From: Taxillus chinensis
Taxonomy: Eukaryota; Streptophyta; Magnoliopsida; Santalales; Loranthaceae
Reading direction: 5' to 3'
DNA length: 64,000 nt
Assembly (NCBI GenBank): GCA_023512835.1
Contig: CM042090.1
Location: 55,911,865 to 55,975,864, forward strand
Shown one piece after another: positions 10,377 to 22,203 of this stretch (positions within the stretch are counted from its first letter, which is position 1; each line of letters begins with the position of its first letter). The notes beneath the pieces were generated by a model that was not told the origin of the DNA, ran no database searches, and saw nothing but the letters and a program-made list of their open reading frames with translations. Both the position numbers and the translations under genes were made by a program.

Positions 10377-12518
10377 TGTAAAGGCCCGTACCTGTGTTAG
10401 GCCCGAATAGAGTTTGGAATATTTCTTCGACAGCATGACCTGAGCGTGAGCGTTGGGTTATTATTAATATTATTTTAAATGTTCGAAGGTTATTAATATG
10501 CGTTATTGTTATTACAATTATTTTAATGTTTTGGGTTTATAATTAAAATGACGTTGACATTAATATAAATATTTAAGTCTTGGATTATTATTATTAGTAC
10601 GTTTATTGAGTTTATTACTATTATTATTATGACTATTGTTAATCCGAGTATTTAATGTTAAGGCCTGAATATTACTACAATGTTAGTATTATTAATAAAA
10701 TTTAATAATTGAGGTTAATTCTTATAATGAGTTATAATTATTTTTATTACTGATATTAATATTCCTACTAATCTTATTATTATTATTATTGCTATTTAAC
10801 GTTAGTATAAATAGGGAGGACTTAGGGAAACCCTAAGTCCTCTGTGTGTGCGCAGAATCTGACAGAGAAGAGCGGTGGTTTAAAGCAGTTCTTTTGATCC
10901 CTTGAAACTTGATTCAGGTAGGTGTTTTTTTTTAATCCTTGTTTGCTATATACATAAGATGGAACATAATGACAATCGTTGTATATTTATTAGATTATGT
11001 TCGATTTGTGAATTCACGAACAGACGTTGGTCTGCTTTCATAGTCTTCTATGCTTGATTGTTAATGGCGCAATCAGGCTATCATTCTGTTTTTTTTGTTT
11101 GTGTGGGCGTCATCGTGCCAACACGAAAGGAGCAGTGGTAGCACCGAGGGAACGTCCACGTGCGAGAGGGAGATGGAAGGGGAGGCGGCGGCATCTTCTG
11201 CCTCGTGCGATGGTGGTGGACCAGAGCAGCGACGGCGACGGAGGAGAAGGGATGGAAGAGGGCCGGCGTGAAGCGGGCCGTGCGCCGGAAGAGATGGAGA
11301 AGGGGGTGGCCTGAGGTGGTCCGCGTGCCCTGCGCGCTCTCACGCCCGAGCGCCCGCCGTGCCCGTGAGAGGAGAGGTGGGGCGGCGGCATCTGTGCCGC
11401 CGCCGCTGGACGAACCTGCGCGTCTGTGCAGGTGGTTGTGAGAGGGAAGGGGCGGCACAGCGTGCCGCCCTATGCGTCCTTAGGGTTGGCGTGTTGGGCC
11501 GGTTCCTTTGGGGCCGGTCCAACCTTGATTTTATTAGGATATATATATATATATATAAATTGTGACTTGTAAATAATGGATATTTGTATATAGACAAATT
11601 GTTTGGATTGATATTGTCATTGATGTAAATCTTGATACTGTTAGTTAAAATATCAATTATTACTTGGGTTAATTTATTAGTTTAATTAAGTAATATCGGG
11701 TTTGTCATCAATTGTGACATGTTATTGCTAGTTAAACGTTTACATGTGGTTGCATGATGTGATACCAGGCATTGAAATTATTACTTGTTTGGGTTAACCA
11801 TGGGTCCCACCTAGGGCTGGCAAGAGGCCGCAGGTCCCCTATGTGGCTGGTAACCCAGGTCCCATGTGTGGCTGGTTGTCGTTAGGGACACTATGGGTCC
11901 CACATATGGCTATCTCGAGGCAACTGGGTACTTGGAGTTAATGGCAGGAATCCCTGGGAAAGACGAGTTTTTGGGGTTGGACTATTAAGTTTGTTTGGTG
12001 ATACGCCTTGTTTTAAGATTCGATATCATACAAGCTGTGATGGAATATGGCACTACACTGGCACATGCATGCACTATTCATATAGACGTAGGAGTTTATG
12101 CGACATGATAATGGAGTTGGAGACCATCTACTGGGCATTCGTGCTCACCCTACTCTATTTCTATTTCCTACAGGTTGTAGGGGATAGCCGTTGGAGCCAT
12201 AGCGGAGCAGGTCGAGACCTCATTGTGTTGGACTCTCCTTTATGGATTTATTTATTTATTGGTTTGATCATTTGGTCATTTCCTTTCCGGACTTGGGTCT
12301 GTGACAGTTATACAAACTTGATTAGCTGGACTTCAGTAATATTATTTGCAGACATTTATTAATGATTTGTATGTTGCATTGGATTATTTACAAGTACAAT
12401 GCTACCCCCATTGTAGTATTGTACAGGGTCATCAGTCACCAACCCCTCGACCCCTGGAGGGGGTGTAGGGAAGTCGCGTACCTAGTCCTATGAGTGCTCA
12501 GAATTTGGGGGCGTGACA
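10377..12518 (+). repeat. Gypsy-2 5' LTR (2142 bp)
   Basis: Starts TGTAAAGGCCCG and ends GGGGGCGTGACA, with a near-identical copy at 19693-21872. It has an AT-rich U3, TATAAATAG at 10806-10814, a hairpin with telo-box at the predicted start, a candidate intron 10918-12173 (CAG|GTAGGT to TTCCTACAG|G), a GC-rich block at 11150-11480 and a (TA)n run near 11540. Confidence 0.95.
10806..10841 (+). promoter_or_regulatory. Gypsy-2 LTR TATA box, hairpin and telo-box
   Basis: TATAAATAG is followed at 10817-10841 by an 11-bp inverted repeat (arms AGGACTTAGGG and CCCTAAGTCCT, 3-nt loop). The arm and loop together contain AAACCCTAA, the plant telo-box. The copy in the 3' LTR is at 20122-20157, where the inverted repeat is kept with one extra loop base. 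Confidence 0.65.
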
Positions 12519-12521
12519 AGT

Positions 12522-12533
12522 TGGTATCAGAGC
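12522..12533 (+). other. Primer binding site of Gypsy-2 (tRNA-iMet)
   Basis: TGGTATCAGAGC lies three bases after the 5' LTR, as in Gypsy-1. Confidence 0.9.
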
Positions 12534-13017
12534 ATGGTCTAGTGGACCTAGGTTAGTGAGGGGTGGTTGATAGACACTTAGTAGCTTGGAAGACTATAAG
12601 GAGGGCGCCTGATCAATGCAGTCTTTATACGTGTTCTGGGTTGACTGAAGGTTCATCAGATCATCTTAAGAAGCATTTGGGTTGGGTGCATACATGCTGC
12701 GTGACTGTGTGCATATCTAGGCACTAGAAAACAACTGCTAATGATGCCTTAATGATGTGCTCGTATTGATTATACTATTGTCTGTTTGTGGTTTGTTCTT
12801 CTTTGATAATTGATTGGGATTCACTGAAAATGCCAGTATGCTAGTTTAAACCTAAGGAGTCTAAGTGAATGACCACATAAATTGGTGAATAGAATATGGG
12901 GCTTAGAGACCTCTTTTTTTTTGTGGTGGACTTGGTCCTGCCTATTGATTTAAATAATTTGGTTGTTTGACTAGTGCACAGTAGTTAATAGATATTATTG
13001 ATATGTGTTGGTGCAGA

Positions 13018-14150
13018 ATGGCACCTAAAACTAGGGCTCAAGGTCCAGCAGAGGAGCTATCCATTCAGTCCGAATCATAAGGAGAGCAGAGTTCTCCAGT
13101 ACCTGCCTTGGGTTCAGAGATTGCTGCTCAGATTGGGGCTCAAATATTGAGGCAAATCCAGGGTGCCATGCAGGGTACCATGAGGGAGGTGGCAAGAGAA
13201 GTGATGCGGGAGGAACGAGGAGGCAGCGAAGAGCTCGGCCGGGGCAGCGACGGGATGTTCTAGAGGAGAGCCAGCCACAGCTCATGACAGTACCGCCCGC
13301 AGTACCTATCGACTGGGTGAGTCGGTTCCTGAAGCAGAAACCGATGAAATTTGAGGCGAATACAAGAGCTGATGAGGCCGAGGAGTGGGTCAAATGGACA
13401 GAAGACATCTTTGAGTTGATCCAGGTGCCCGAAGAGGCTAAGGTCCGCTTAGCCACACATTTCCTAGTAGGTGGGGCCCACAGGTGGTGGGACGCTGTGA
13501 AGCATGTTCACGAGAGCCCGATGGCATGGGAAGACTTCGTGGAGCTTTTCTACACAGAGTATTTCCCTTGCTCTGTGCAGAAGACGAGGCGACAGGAGTA
13601 CTACACACTGGAGCAGGGCAGTTGGACTGTGACAGAGTATGTCACTGCTTTCACTGAGTTAGGGAGATTTGCCCCAGAGTCATGGAGGGTTGAGGCTAAT
13701 AAGACCCATGATTTCATAGATGGGCTGAGACCATCACTCAGGAGGGGATTGAATATGATGGAGTTGACCATATACAGTGACGCGGTTAACAAGGCACTTA
13801 TTGGAGAGCGGGACTTGAACAAAATCAAGACTCAGAAACCAGGGAGCTCATCGGGTCCTAGCCAAAAGAGGCCAAGAGAGGAGCAGTCTGAGGGACAGGG
13901 GGACAAGAGGCCGGTGCCCAAATTCTCACAAACGGGGAACTCAGGCATCAGTTCTACCTCACGGTTTTCAGGGACATGTCGATCTTGTGGACTTAGGGGA
14001 CACAAGGAGGCAGATTGTAGGCGGAAGAGTGGCAACCCACTCAAGTGTTTTCGATGTGGGGGACTGGGACACAGGATAGGAGAGTGTCCTTCTGCCAGTT
14101 CAGCTAGCGTTGCGGGGCCACATCGACCTCGTGACCAGGGCCAGAGGAGC
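13018..14150 (+). pseudogene. gag: Gypsy-2 gag (broken)
   Basis: The frame starts at ATG 13018 (MAPKTRAQGP) and meets TAA at 13078 (probably a former CAA). It shifts near 13210 into the frame of 13284-14192. That open part carries the gag domain (EEWVKWTEDIFEL, AHRWWDAV, FIDGLRPSLRRGL) and two complete CCHC zinc knuckles, CRSCGLRGHKEADC and CFRCGGLGHRIGEC, near 13977-14090. The inverted solo LTR cuts the gene at 14150. The last codons of the 13284 frame (to 14192) are read from that LTR and are not gag. Confidence 0.85.
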
Positions 14151-15944
14151 TGTCACGCCCCGGATTTCCAACCCGAGGAAACCGGTACGTGACTCCCCAT
14201 TCACCCACACGGAGGGCAATGGGGTTGGATTACTGGATGCCACACAAGCAAGTCTAACAATTACAATAAATCAAATAAGCCACATCTTTATTTAATTCCA
14301 AAACATCAAAGGTTCACAAAACAACCAAGTCCCCGATTACGGTTTAATCCCTTAGTACATTCCCCTCCCTGGGGGTTACATAAATCATAAAAGTACATTT
14401 CCGAAATGAACAATAAAGTGGAGAGGGTCTTCCACCTTGGTGTATCCACCTAACGCCTGTAAGTCCCTGGAAAACAAACAAACACAGTAGGAGGGGTGAG
14501 CAACCACAGCTCAGTAGGGATCATGTCTCCCCAACCCATCCCATGTTCCTAGCATCTACATGCCATGTGTACAAGTGCAGTGTCGTGATACAATAATTTC
14601 AACAGACATAATAACAACCACATCAACAATTTACAATCTTCCACCTGCCACACAGGCTAACACTTTAACCACAAGTGATTTAACCGCCTCTTCAGGCCAA
14701 GTTATTTAACCGCCTCTTCAGGCCAAGTGATTTAACCGCCTCTTCAGGCCAAGTGATTTAACCGCCTCTTCAGGCCACTGGTTTAACCGCCTCTCAGGCA
14801 AAGTTCTTTAACCGCCTCTTCAGGCCGATACCACAATCAAAGCACACAACACACATGGTCACTCAAGCATACAACCAAACACTTGTTGTGCACCCGTTCA
14901 CAAGCGCACAAACCCAACCATTCAGGCCATAGAGCAAACATCCAAGCATACATACATACACTAAACCACAAGTCCAGTCACACGGACATATTACCAAACA
15001 CATAATGGGCATATACACACAATTAAGTTCACACAGGCATTTCATCAAACATGTAGCAGGCATGTCATACGGGCATTTTATCAAACACTTTTCATGCATC
15101 ACACAAACACCAAAACACCAAAATCGCCATTGAAGGCCAACATTCATATAGGAGGTCACACCTATATGAATTTACATATAAATAATATAACAGATATAAC
15201 TCATATTCCGCCCTGGGACCCTAGGACGGAGGAGGATTTAGGAAGAACAGAATCCCTACCTTAAAACAGATCTTCCTTGCTCCCGCTAAACGCCGTCCTC
15301 CCCACGCAAGATGCTCCTGCAGCGAACCAAAGAACTCCCCTTCCTTCTCTCTCTCTAGCTCTCTCTCTCTCTCTCTCTCTCGACGACTGCAGCAGCTGAA
15401 GAGAACCCTAAACCTAAAACAGAGAGCTTCTCCTCCTTATATAGACAACACAACATCAAAACGACGTAGTTTTGATTAAGTGAATCCCAGCATCAAAACG
15501 ACGTAGTTTTGATCACACAAGTTAGCACCTTTCCGCACCCATATAGGCCAAAATACTCAGAATTTCAACATGGTCCTTTGGAGAAAGTTCCTTAGAATGT
15601 CAAAACCAAGGGAACCATGCAAAAATATGCCTGCATGCCAATTTGCACGTGAATTCCCCAATTCACGTGCAACTCCATATGCACTCCAAATGCTCTCAAA
15701 CTTCACCCCTAGCCTCCTTGCATCATTTAGAAGACAACCACACTTGCACGTGAATTGGACCCATATCACGTGCACCTCACATACATGTCCATTTGGCCTG
15801 GAAACTTCGTGGTAGATAGAGGACACCATTCTAAGCATCTTTCCTTTTGCACGTGAATTCATTGGAGTCCATTTACTAGGTCAAAATCTAGAAAAACTCT
15901 ACTCAGGAGGCAAAACTGACTAACTCAAGGTACGGGTCCTTACA
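14151..15944 (-). mobile_element. Solo LTR related to Gypsy-1, inserted in Gypsy-2
   Basis: On the minus strand it starts TGTAAGGACCCG and ends CGGGGCGTGACA, as in Gypsy-1. It is flanked by a perfect 5-bp duplication GGAGC (14146-14150 and 15945-15949). It keeps the Gypsy-1 layout: two ACGT palindromes (15455-15476 and 15492-15513), TATA box near 15437-15445, telo-box 15404-15412, CT microsatellite, and a candidate intron (15259 down to 14467). Its tandem array differs from Gypsy-1: about six ~26-bp units around TTTAACCGCCTCTTCAGGCC at 14680-14826. It is therefore a sister subfamily left by LTR-LTR recombination. Confidence 0.92.
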
Positions 15945-15949
15945 GGAGC

Positions 15950-18900
15950 GGTGCTCCATACCAAAGACCAGCTCAGTCAGGACAGTCAGTGCAGGGACGA
16001 CCTACTACATAGCAGCCTCAGCGGGAGGCCCAGGCTCAGAAGGGACAGAATGATCGAGCTACGACGAGTCAGGCCAGCGGTAGTGTGCAGAAGGGGAGGA
16101 ACTATGCTATCACTGATAGAGAGGCAGAAGTTTCACCAGTTGACGAGGCGAGTTAGGGGCCAGCTGCGGTGAGAGGTACGATCTTGGTTTCACGCATTAT
16201 TTGTACTGTCTTGATTGACACTGGTGCTACACACTCGTTTATTGCACACTCCACCGTAGAGGGATTAGAGTTGGATTGTACTACGGTTGATCAGCCCCTT
16301 ATGGTTGATACACCCGTAGGGGGCCTGGTGGTGATTGATAAGGTCTGTTCGGGATGTGAGTTTACTCTCGGAGGTGTTGACCTCTGGTGTAACCTATTTG
16401 TGATGCACTTTGATGCTTTTGAAGTGATATTGGGTATGGATTGGTTGACCCGTGTGGAGGCAGTGATTGAGTGTTATAGGCGACGAGTGACCTTCCTCAC
16501 ATCAGAGGGCACTCAAGGCACTTTCATAGGTGAGTGGTCTGATGATGCATGCAAGTTGGGGCCTTTGAGGCAAGGATGGGGTGATGTAACCCATCAGTTA
16601 GCCAGTCTGACTCTTATTGACACCCAGCGGGAGAGTAAAGCGGAGTTACCCAAGGTGGTGGATCAGTTTCTCGACGTGTTTCCCGTGGACTTGGTTGAAT
16701 TACCACTAGAGAGAGAGGTGGACTTCTCGATAGAGTTGCTACCCGAGACAGCACCTATCAGATTGGCAGCTTATAGGATGGCACCAGTTGAGCTTCGAGA
16801 GCTCAAGAGGCAGATTGACGATCTTTTGGCACGTGGCTTTATTAGACGGAGTAGTTCGCCTGGAGTGCTCCGGTGTTATTCGCCAAAAAGGCGGATGGTT
16901 CGCTTCGGTTGTGTATCGATTACCGACGGTTGAACCAGGTGATAGTGAAGAACAGATACCCCCTACCGAGGATCGATGATTTGTTTAACCAGTTCAGGGG
17001 TGCCAGTTGGTTCTCCAAGATCGATCTGAGGTCTAGATACCATCAGCTACGTGTGCGGGAGTCAGATATTCCGAAGACAGCTTTCAGTTGCAGATATGGC
17101 CATTTTGAGTGGATAGTGATGCCTTTCAGGCTCACAAATGCCCCGGCAGTATTTATGGGGTTAATGAACTAGATTTTCACCCCCTATCTTGATCAGTTCG
17201 TGTGGTCTTTATAGATGATATTCTAATTTACTCCCGAACAGAGAACGAGCATGAGGAGCATTTACTTGTGGTGTTGCAGATGTTGAGGGACCACAGACTT
17301 TACGCAAAATTCACGAAGTGCGATTTTTGGCTGCAGCGGTGAAATTTTTAGGGCATGTGGTATCATCAGAGGGTATCACGGTAGATCCTGGCAAGATTGA
17401 GGCAGTGATGTCTTGGAAGCGGCCAACAAATGTTTTTGAGATTCGGAGTTTTCTGGGGTTAGCAGGTTATTACAGGAGGTTTGTCAAGGACTTCTCCCGT
17501 TTAGCTATGCTGATGACGGGCTTGACCCGAAAGGGGGTGCGGTTTGACTGGTCGGATGCTTGTGAGGAGGCTTTCAGTCAGCTGAAGGCCAGATTGACTT
17601 TAGCACCTATCCTGGTCCTGCCACAGGAGGGTGTACCCTATGAGGTCTATTGTGATGCCTCTAATGTTGGATTGGGTTGTATGCTCATGCAGGAAGGACA
17701 GGTAATTGCTTATGGTTCCCGTCAGTTAAGGACCCATGAGAAGAACTACCCCACGCATGATTTAGAGCTAGCTGCAGTGATCTTTGCATTAAAGAGCTGG
17801 CAGCACTACCTTTTAGGGGAGAAGTTTGTGGTATATACTGACCACAAGAGTTTGCAGTACATATTTTCTCGGTGGGATTTGAATCTCCGACGAGGCGTTG
17901 GGTGGAGTATATGCAGCAGTTCCAGTTTGATCTTCAGTATACACCTGGGAAGGGGAATGTAGTAGTTGATGCCTTGAGCCAGAAGAGCCAAGCCGTAGTG
18001 GCTCTCTGTGCTGTCAAGGAATGGGAGATGATGGGGCAACTAGCTGCACTGAGGTTGCAACCTGTGCAGGGAGTAGAGCAAGGCATGCTGAGCGTGGTTA
18101 TCGCGGTGCCTGAGTTGCGGCGTCAGGTTATTGAAGGTCAGTTGGGGGATGTTGAGTGTGAGGTCCTCCGGGATCAGATTCAGACTGCCGTACTTTCTGC
18201 TGATTGGACAGAGGATTCTGACCATGTGTTGCGCTATCAAGGTCGATTGATAGTTCCATCTTCTCTCCGGGAGGCAGTTCTACGAGAATTCCATCACTCT
18301 CGTTTGGCTGTTCACCCTGGGGGAACGAAGATGTATCATGCTGTTCGGCAACAGTTCTGGTGGTCGGGCCTTAAGAAGGCTGTTGCGGAGTTTGTTCGAC
18401 GGTGCTTGACGTGCCAGTAGGTCAAGGCTGAGCATTTGCTGTCGGCCGGTGAGTTGCAGTCGTTACCTGTGCCGGAGTGGAAGTGGGACCATGTGACTAT
18501 GGACTTTGTCACAGGGCTTCCTCGTTCTAGAGGCCATGATGCTATTTGGGTCGTTGTGGACCGATTGACGAAATCTACCCACTTTATTCCTATTCGTGAG
18601 ACCGATCCGGTCCGGACCTTGGGACAACGATATGTCGACGTGGTGGTACGGTTGCATGGTGTGCCGTTGTCGATCATTTCTGATAGGGATGCTCGGTTCA
18701 CTTCGGAGTTCTGGCGGCAGTTACAGCGTGCACTGGGCACCCGAGTGAACTTGAGTACAACTTACCACCCTCAGACAGATGGCCAGTCCGAGCGTACTAT
18801 CCAGATTCTCGAGGACATGCTCCGTGCTTGTGTGTTGGATTTTGGTGGTTGTTGGGAGGCTCACCTTCCCTTGGTGGAGTTCTCCTACAACAACAGTTAT

Positions 18901-19531
18901 CAGGCTACGATAGGAATGGCGCCATATGAGGCATTGTATGGGCGACCGTGTCGCTCCCCTCTGTGTTGGGCCCAGGCAGGGGAGGCAGTTGTTTTGGGTC
19001 CCGATATGGTTCAGGAGACTACTGAGTTGGTTCAGCTGATCCGACAGCGGATGTTGACGGCCCAGAGTCGACAGAAGTCATATGCTGATAGACGGTGGCG
19101 ACCGCTTCAGTTCTTCATAGGGGATCGCGTCTTCTTGCGAGTCTCGTCACGGCGGGGGCACAGACGGTTTGGGCGAGGTTCCAAACTCTCACCTCGATTC
19201 GTGGGTCCTTTTCCTATCATTGCAGTTGTGCGACTGGTAGCCTATCGATTGGAGTTACCACCCGAGTTGGCTCGTGTTCATGATGTTTTCCATGTCTCCC
19301 AGCTGCGACAATACTACCCGGATCCTTCCCATGTGCTCGATTGGCGTGAGGTAGAGCTAGCTGATGATGGTTCCATTATAGAGGCACCAGTTCAGATTTT
19401 AGACCGGCGGGAGCAGGTCTTGCGAGGTCCGAGTTTTGCGGCGCCACCGTAATATGGAGGAGCAGACCTGGGAGCGCGAGAGTCAGATGCGTGTTCTTCA
19501 CCCCGAGCTGTTCGAGGACGAACAGTCCTAA
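15950..19531 (+). pseudogene. pol: Gypsy-2 pol (protease, RT, RNase H, integrase), broken
   Basis: Protease: LIDTGATHSFIA near 16210. [18 protein letters not shown] near 16890 and the FIDD box near 17210. RNase [12 protein letters not shown] near 17650, ending VDALSQKS. Integrase zinc region: FHHSRLAVHPGGTKMYH through CLTC near 18290-18415. Integrase core from 18436: D, D and E in [17 protein letters not shown] and QSERTIQ. The GPF/Y-like segment and chromodomain tail MEEQTWERESQMR end at TAA 19531. Breaks seen: a frameshift near 16865, TAG at 17170, a 2-base loss near 17203, frameshifts near 17335 and 17890, TAG at 18418 and a frameshift near 19430. This copy cannot transpose by itself. Confidence 0.9.
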
Positions 19532-19692
19532 GGTGGGGAGGATGTCAAGATCTTCAGCATGCATTGAGGTAGTTAACTTTGTTGTTTTGTTTATCATGTT
19601 AGTTAGAGCTATACTTTTGTTAGCCGGGGAAGTACTACCTCGTAGTGGCTGACTTGTCTTTTCGAGGACGAAAAGTCCTAGGGTGGGGAGGA
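19511..19692 (+). other. Duplicated polypurine tract region of Gypsy-2
   Basis: A ~35-bp block beginning TTCGAGGACGAA and ending GGTGGGGAGGATGT occurs at 19511-19546, overlapping the pol stop, and again at 19661-19696. The second copy ends at the 3' LTR start and holds the working tract (19677-19692). Gypsy-1 has the same arrangement. Confidence 0.75.
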
Positions 19693-20873
19693 TGTAAAGG
19701 CCCGTGCCTGTGTTAGGCCCGAATAGAGTTTGGAATATTTCTTCGATAGCGTGGCCTGAGCGTGAGCGTTGGGTTATTATTAATATTATTTTAAATGTTC
19801 GGAGGTTATTAATATGCGTTATTGTTATTACAATTATTTTAATGTTTTGGATTTATAATTAAAATGATGTTGACATTAATATAAATATTTAAGTCTTGGA
19901 TTATTATTATTAGTACGTTTATTGAGTTTATTACTATTATTATTATGACTATTGTTAATCCGAATATTTAATGTTAAGGCCTGAATATTACTACAATGTT
20001 AGTATTATTAATAAAATTTAATAATTGAGGTTAATTCTTATAATGAGTTATTATTATTTTTATTACTGATATTAATATCCCTACTAATCTTAGTATTATT
20101 ATTATTGCTATTTAACGTTAGTATAAATAGGGAGGACTTAGGGTAAACCCTAAGTCCTCTGTGTGTGCGCAGAATCTGACAGAGAAGAGCGGTGGTTTGA
20201 AGCTGTTCTTTTGATCCCTTGAAACTTGATTCAGGTAGGTGTTTTTTTTTAATCCTTGTTTGCTATATACATAAGATGGAACATAATGACAATCGTTGTA
20301 TATTTGTTAGATTATGTTCGATTTGTGAATTCACAAACAGACGTTGGTCTGCTTTCATAGTCTTCTATGCGTGATTGTTATTGGCGCAATCAGGCTATCG
20401 TTCTGTTTTTTTTTTTGTTTGTGTGGGCGTCATCGTGCCAACACGAAAGGAGCAGTGGTAGCACCGAGGGAACGTCCACGCGCGAGAGGGAGATGGAAGG
20501 GGAGGCGGCGGCATCTTCTGCCTCGTGCGATGGTGGTAGACCAGAGCAGTGACGGCGACGGAGGAGAAGGGATGGAAGAGGGGCGGCGTGAAGCGGGCCG
20601 TGCGCCGGAAGAGATGGAGAAGGGGGTGGCCTGAGGTGGTCCGCGTGCCTCGCGTGTCCACGTGCCCTGCGCACTCTCACGCCCGAGCGCCCACCGTGCC
20701 CGTGAGAGGAGAGGTGGGGCGGCGGCATCTGTGCCGCCGCCGCTGGACGAACCTGCGCGTCTGCGCAGGTGGTTGTGAGAGGGAAGGGGCAGCACAGCAT
20801 GCTGCCCTATGCGTCCTTAGGGTTGGCGTGTTGGGCCGGTTCCTTTGGGGCCGGTCCAACCTTAATTTTATTA

Positions 20874-20911
<38 letters not shown>

Positions 20912-21872
20912 TTGTGACTTGTAAATAATGGATATTTGTATATAGATAAATTGTTTGGATTGATATTGTCATTGATGTAAATCTTGATACTGTTAGTTAA
21001 AATATCAATTATTACTTAGGTTAATTTATTAGTTTAATTAAGTAATATCGGGTTTGTCATCAATTGTGACATGTTATTACTAGTTAAACGTTTACATGTG
21101 GTTGCATGATGTGATACCAGGCATTGAAATTATTACTTGTTTGGGTTAACCATGGGTCCCACCTAGGGCTAGCAAGAGGCCGCAGGTCCCCTATGTGGCT
21201 GGTAACCCAGGTCCCATGTGTGGCTGGTTGTCGTTAGGGACACTGTGGGTCCCACATATGGCTATCTCGAGGCAACTGGGTACTTGGAGTTAATGGCAGG
21301 AATCCCTGGGAAAGACGGGTTTTTGGGGTTGGACTATTAAGTTTGTTTGGTGATACGCCTTGTTTTAAGATTCGATATCATACAAGCTGTGATGGAATAT
21401 GGCACTACACTGGCACATGCATGCACTATTCATATAGACCTAGGAGTTTATGTGACATGATAATGAAGTTGGAGACCACCTGCTGGGCACTCGTGCTCAC
21501 CCTACTCTATTTCTATTTCCTACAGGTTGTAGGGGATAGCCGTTGGAGCCATAGCGGAGCAGGTCGAGACCTCATTGTGTTGGACTCTCCTTTATGGATT
21601 TATTTATTTATTGGTTTGATCATTTGGTCATTTCCTTTCCGGACTTGGGTCTGTGACAGTTGTACAAACTTAATTAGCTGGACTTCAGTAATATTATTTG
21701 CAGACATTTATTAATGACTTGTATGTTGCATTGGATTATTTACAAGTACAATGCTACCCCCGTTGTAGTATTGTACAGGGTTGAATCAGTCACCAACCCC
21801 TCGACCCCTGGAGGGGGTGTGGGGAAGTCGCGTACCTAGTCCTATGAGTGCTCAGAATTTGGGGGCGTGACA
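19693..21872 (+). repeat. Gypsy-2 3' LTR (2180 bp)
   Basis: Near-identical to 10377-12518. It differs by a longer (TA)n run near 20876-20908, a short duplicated insert near 20648-20665, and scattered substitutions, many at CpG. The candidate LTR intron is 20235-21525. Confidence 0.95.
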
Positions 21873-22096
21873 CGACACCTTCGAGTCATCTGATCTTTGA
21901 CCTAGTAATCTACGAGTCTTTGACCCAGATCTTCAACATTGATAAGTACATGGTTAGACTCCCTCTACGAGCTCACTCTAAGAGATCACTCTACGAAGTT
22001 ATCCAACCCAGCACGGATCTTCGACCCAACGTCTACCCGCTTTCGCATAATGTTGACAACAATGACAACCAATAAGATCATGGGAACAACACAATG

Positions 22097-22203
22097 GTTG
22101 CTTACTCCATGTCAATTTGATACTTGAATCCTTATTCCGTTTCAGTGCTTCCTTACTCCGTGTGAACGAAAGATTCAGATGGATTACTCTATGTTAGTGC
22201 TTC
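22097..22203 (+). mobile_element. Family Y LTR copy Y1, second segment
   Basis: Continues the TTACTCCG-type motif array of Y1 after X1 (GTTGCTTACTCC, as at 22860 in Y2). It stops at GCTTC, where Y2 is inserted. Confidence 0.65.

Larger units (their letters stand above)
10377..21872 (+). mobile_element. Gypsy-2: Ty3/gypsy chromovirus-like retrotransposon, both LTRs present
   Basis: LTRs lie at 10377-12518 and 19693-21872. A tRNA-iMet primer site follows the first and a purine tract precedes the second. The internal region encodes gag and pol in gypsy order, but it is broken by stops, frameshifts and a 1.8-kb solo LTR at 14151-15944. The flanks share CGAC (10373-10376 and 21873-21876), a 4-bp target duplication, or a 5-bp one with an end base lost. 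It is inserted in X1. The same chromodomain-like pol terminus as in Gypsy-1 (FEDEQS) shows the two belong to one lineage, while most of the LTR sequence differs. Confidence 0.94.
9104..22091 (+). mobile_element. Solo LTR of family X (X1), split by Gypsy-2
   Basis: X1 occupies 9104-10376 and 21873-22091, about 1.49 kb without its insert. It starts TGATATTCCC and ends GGGAACAACA, which are weakly inverted termini of TG...CA type. The flanks are CAGTG (9099-9103) and CAATG (22092-22096), a 5-bp duplication with one mismatch. A second copy, X2, lies at 56799-58239. The second half is rich in degenerate GAGTCTTCGA-like motifs. The GATTACGTGGTTC and GAGGGGGGTGAAT blocks look like those of plant LTRs. 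No internal coding region is attached to either copy, and the family is not recognised. Confidence 0.72.

Noticed and set aside
11027..11314. Open frames of 60-136 codons in the GC-rich LTR block, repeated at 20344-20917
   Set aside because: They recur only because the two LTRs are copies. Several frames on both strands are open because the DNA is GC-rich, and no domain is seen.
11991..12362. 123-codon frame present in both Gypsy-2 LTRs, with hydrophobic stretches
   Set aside because: Identity follows from LTR duplication; the frame spans the candidate splice acceptor and lacks a recognisable domain.
14680..14826. CRISPR-like repeats
   Set aside because: Units are directly tandem with no unique spacers and lie inside an LTR of a plant retrotransposon.
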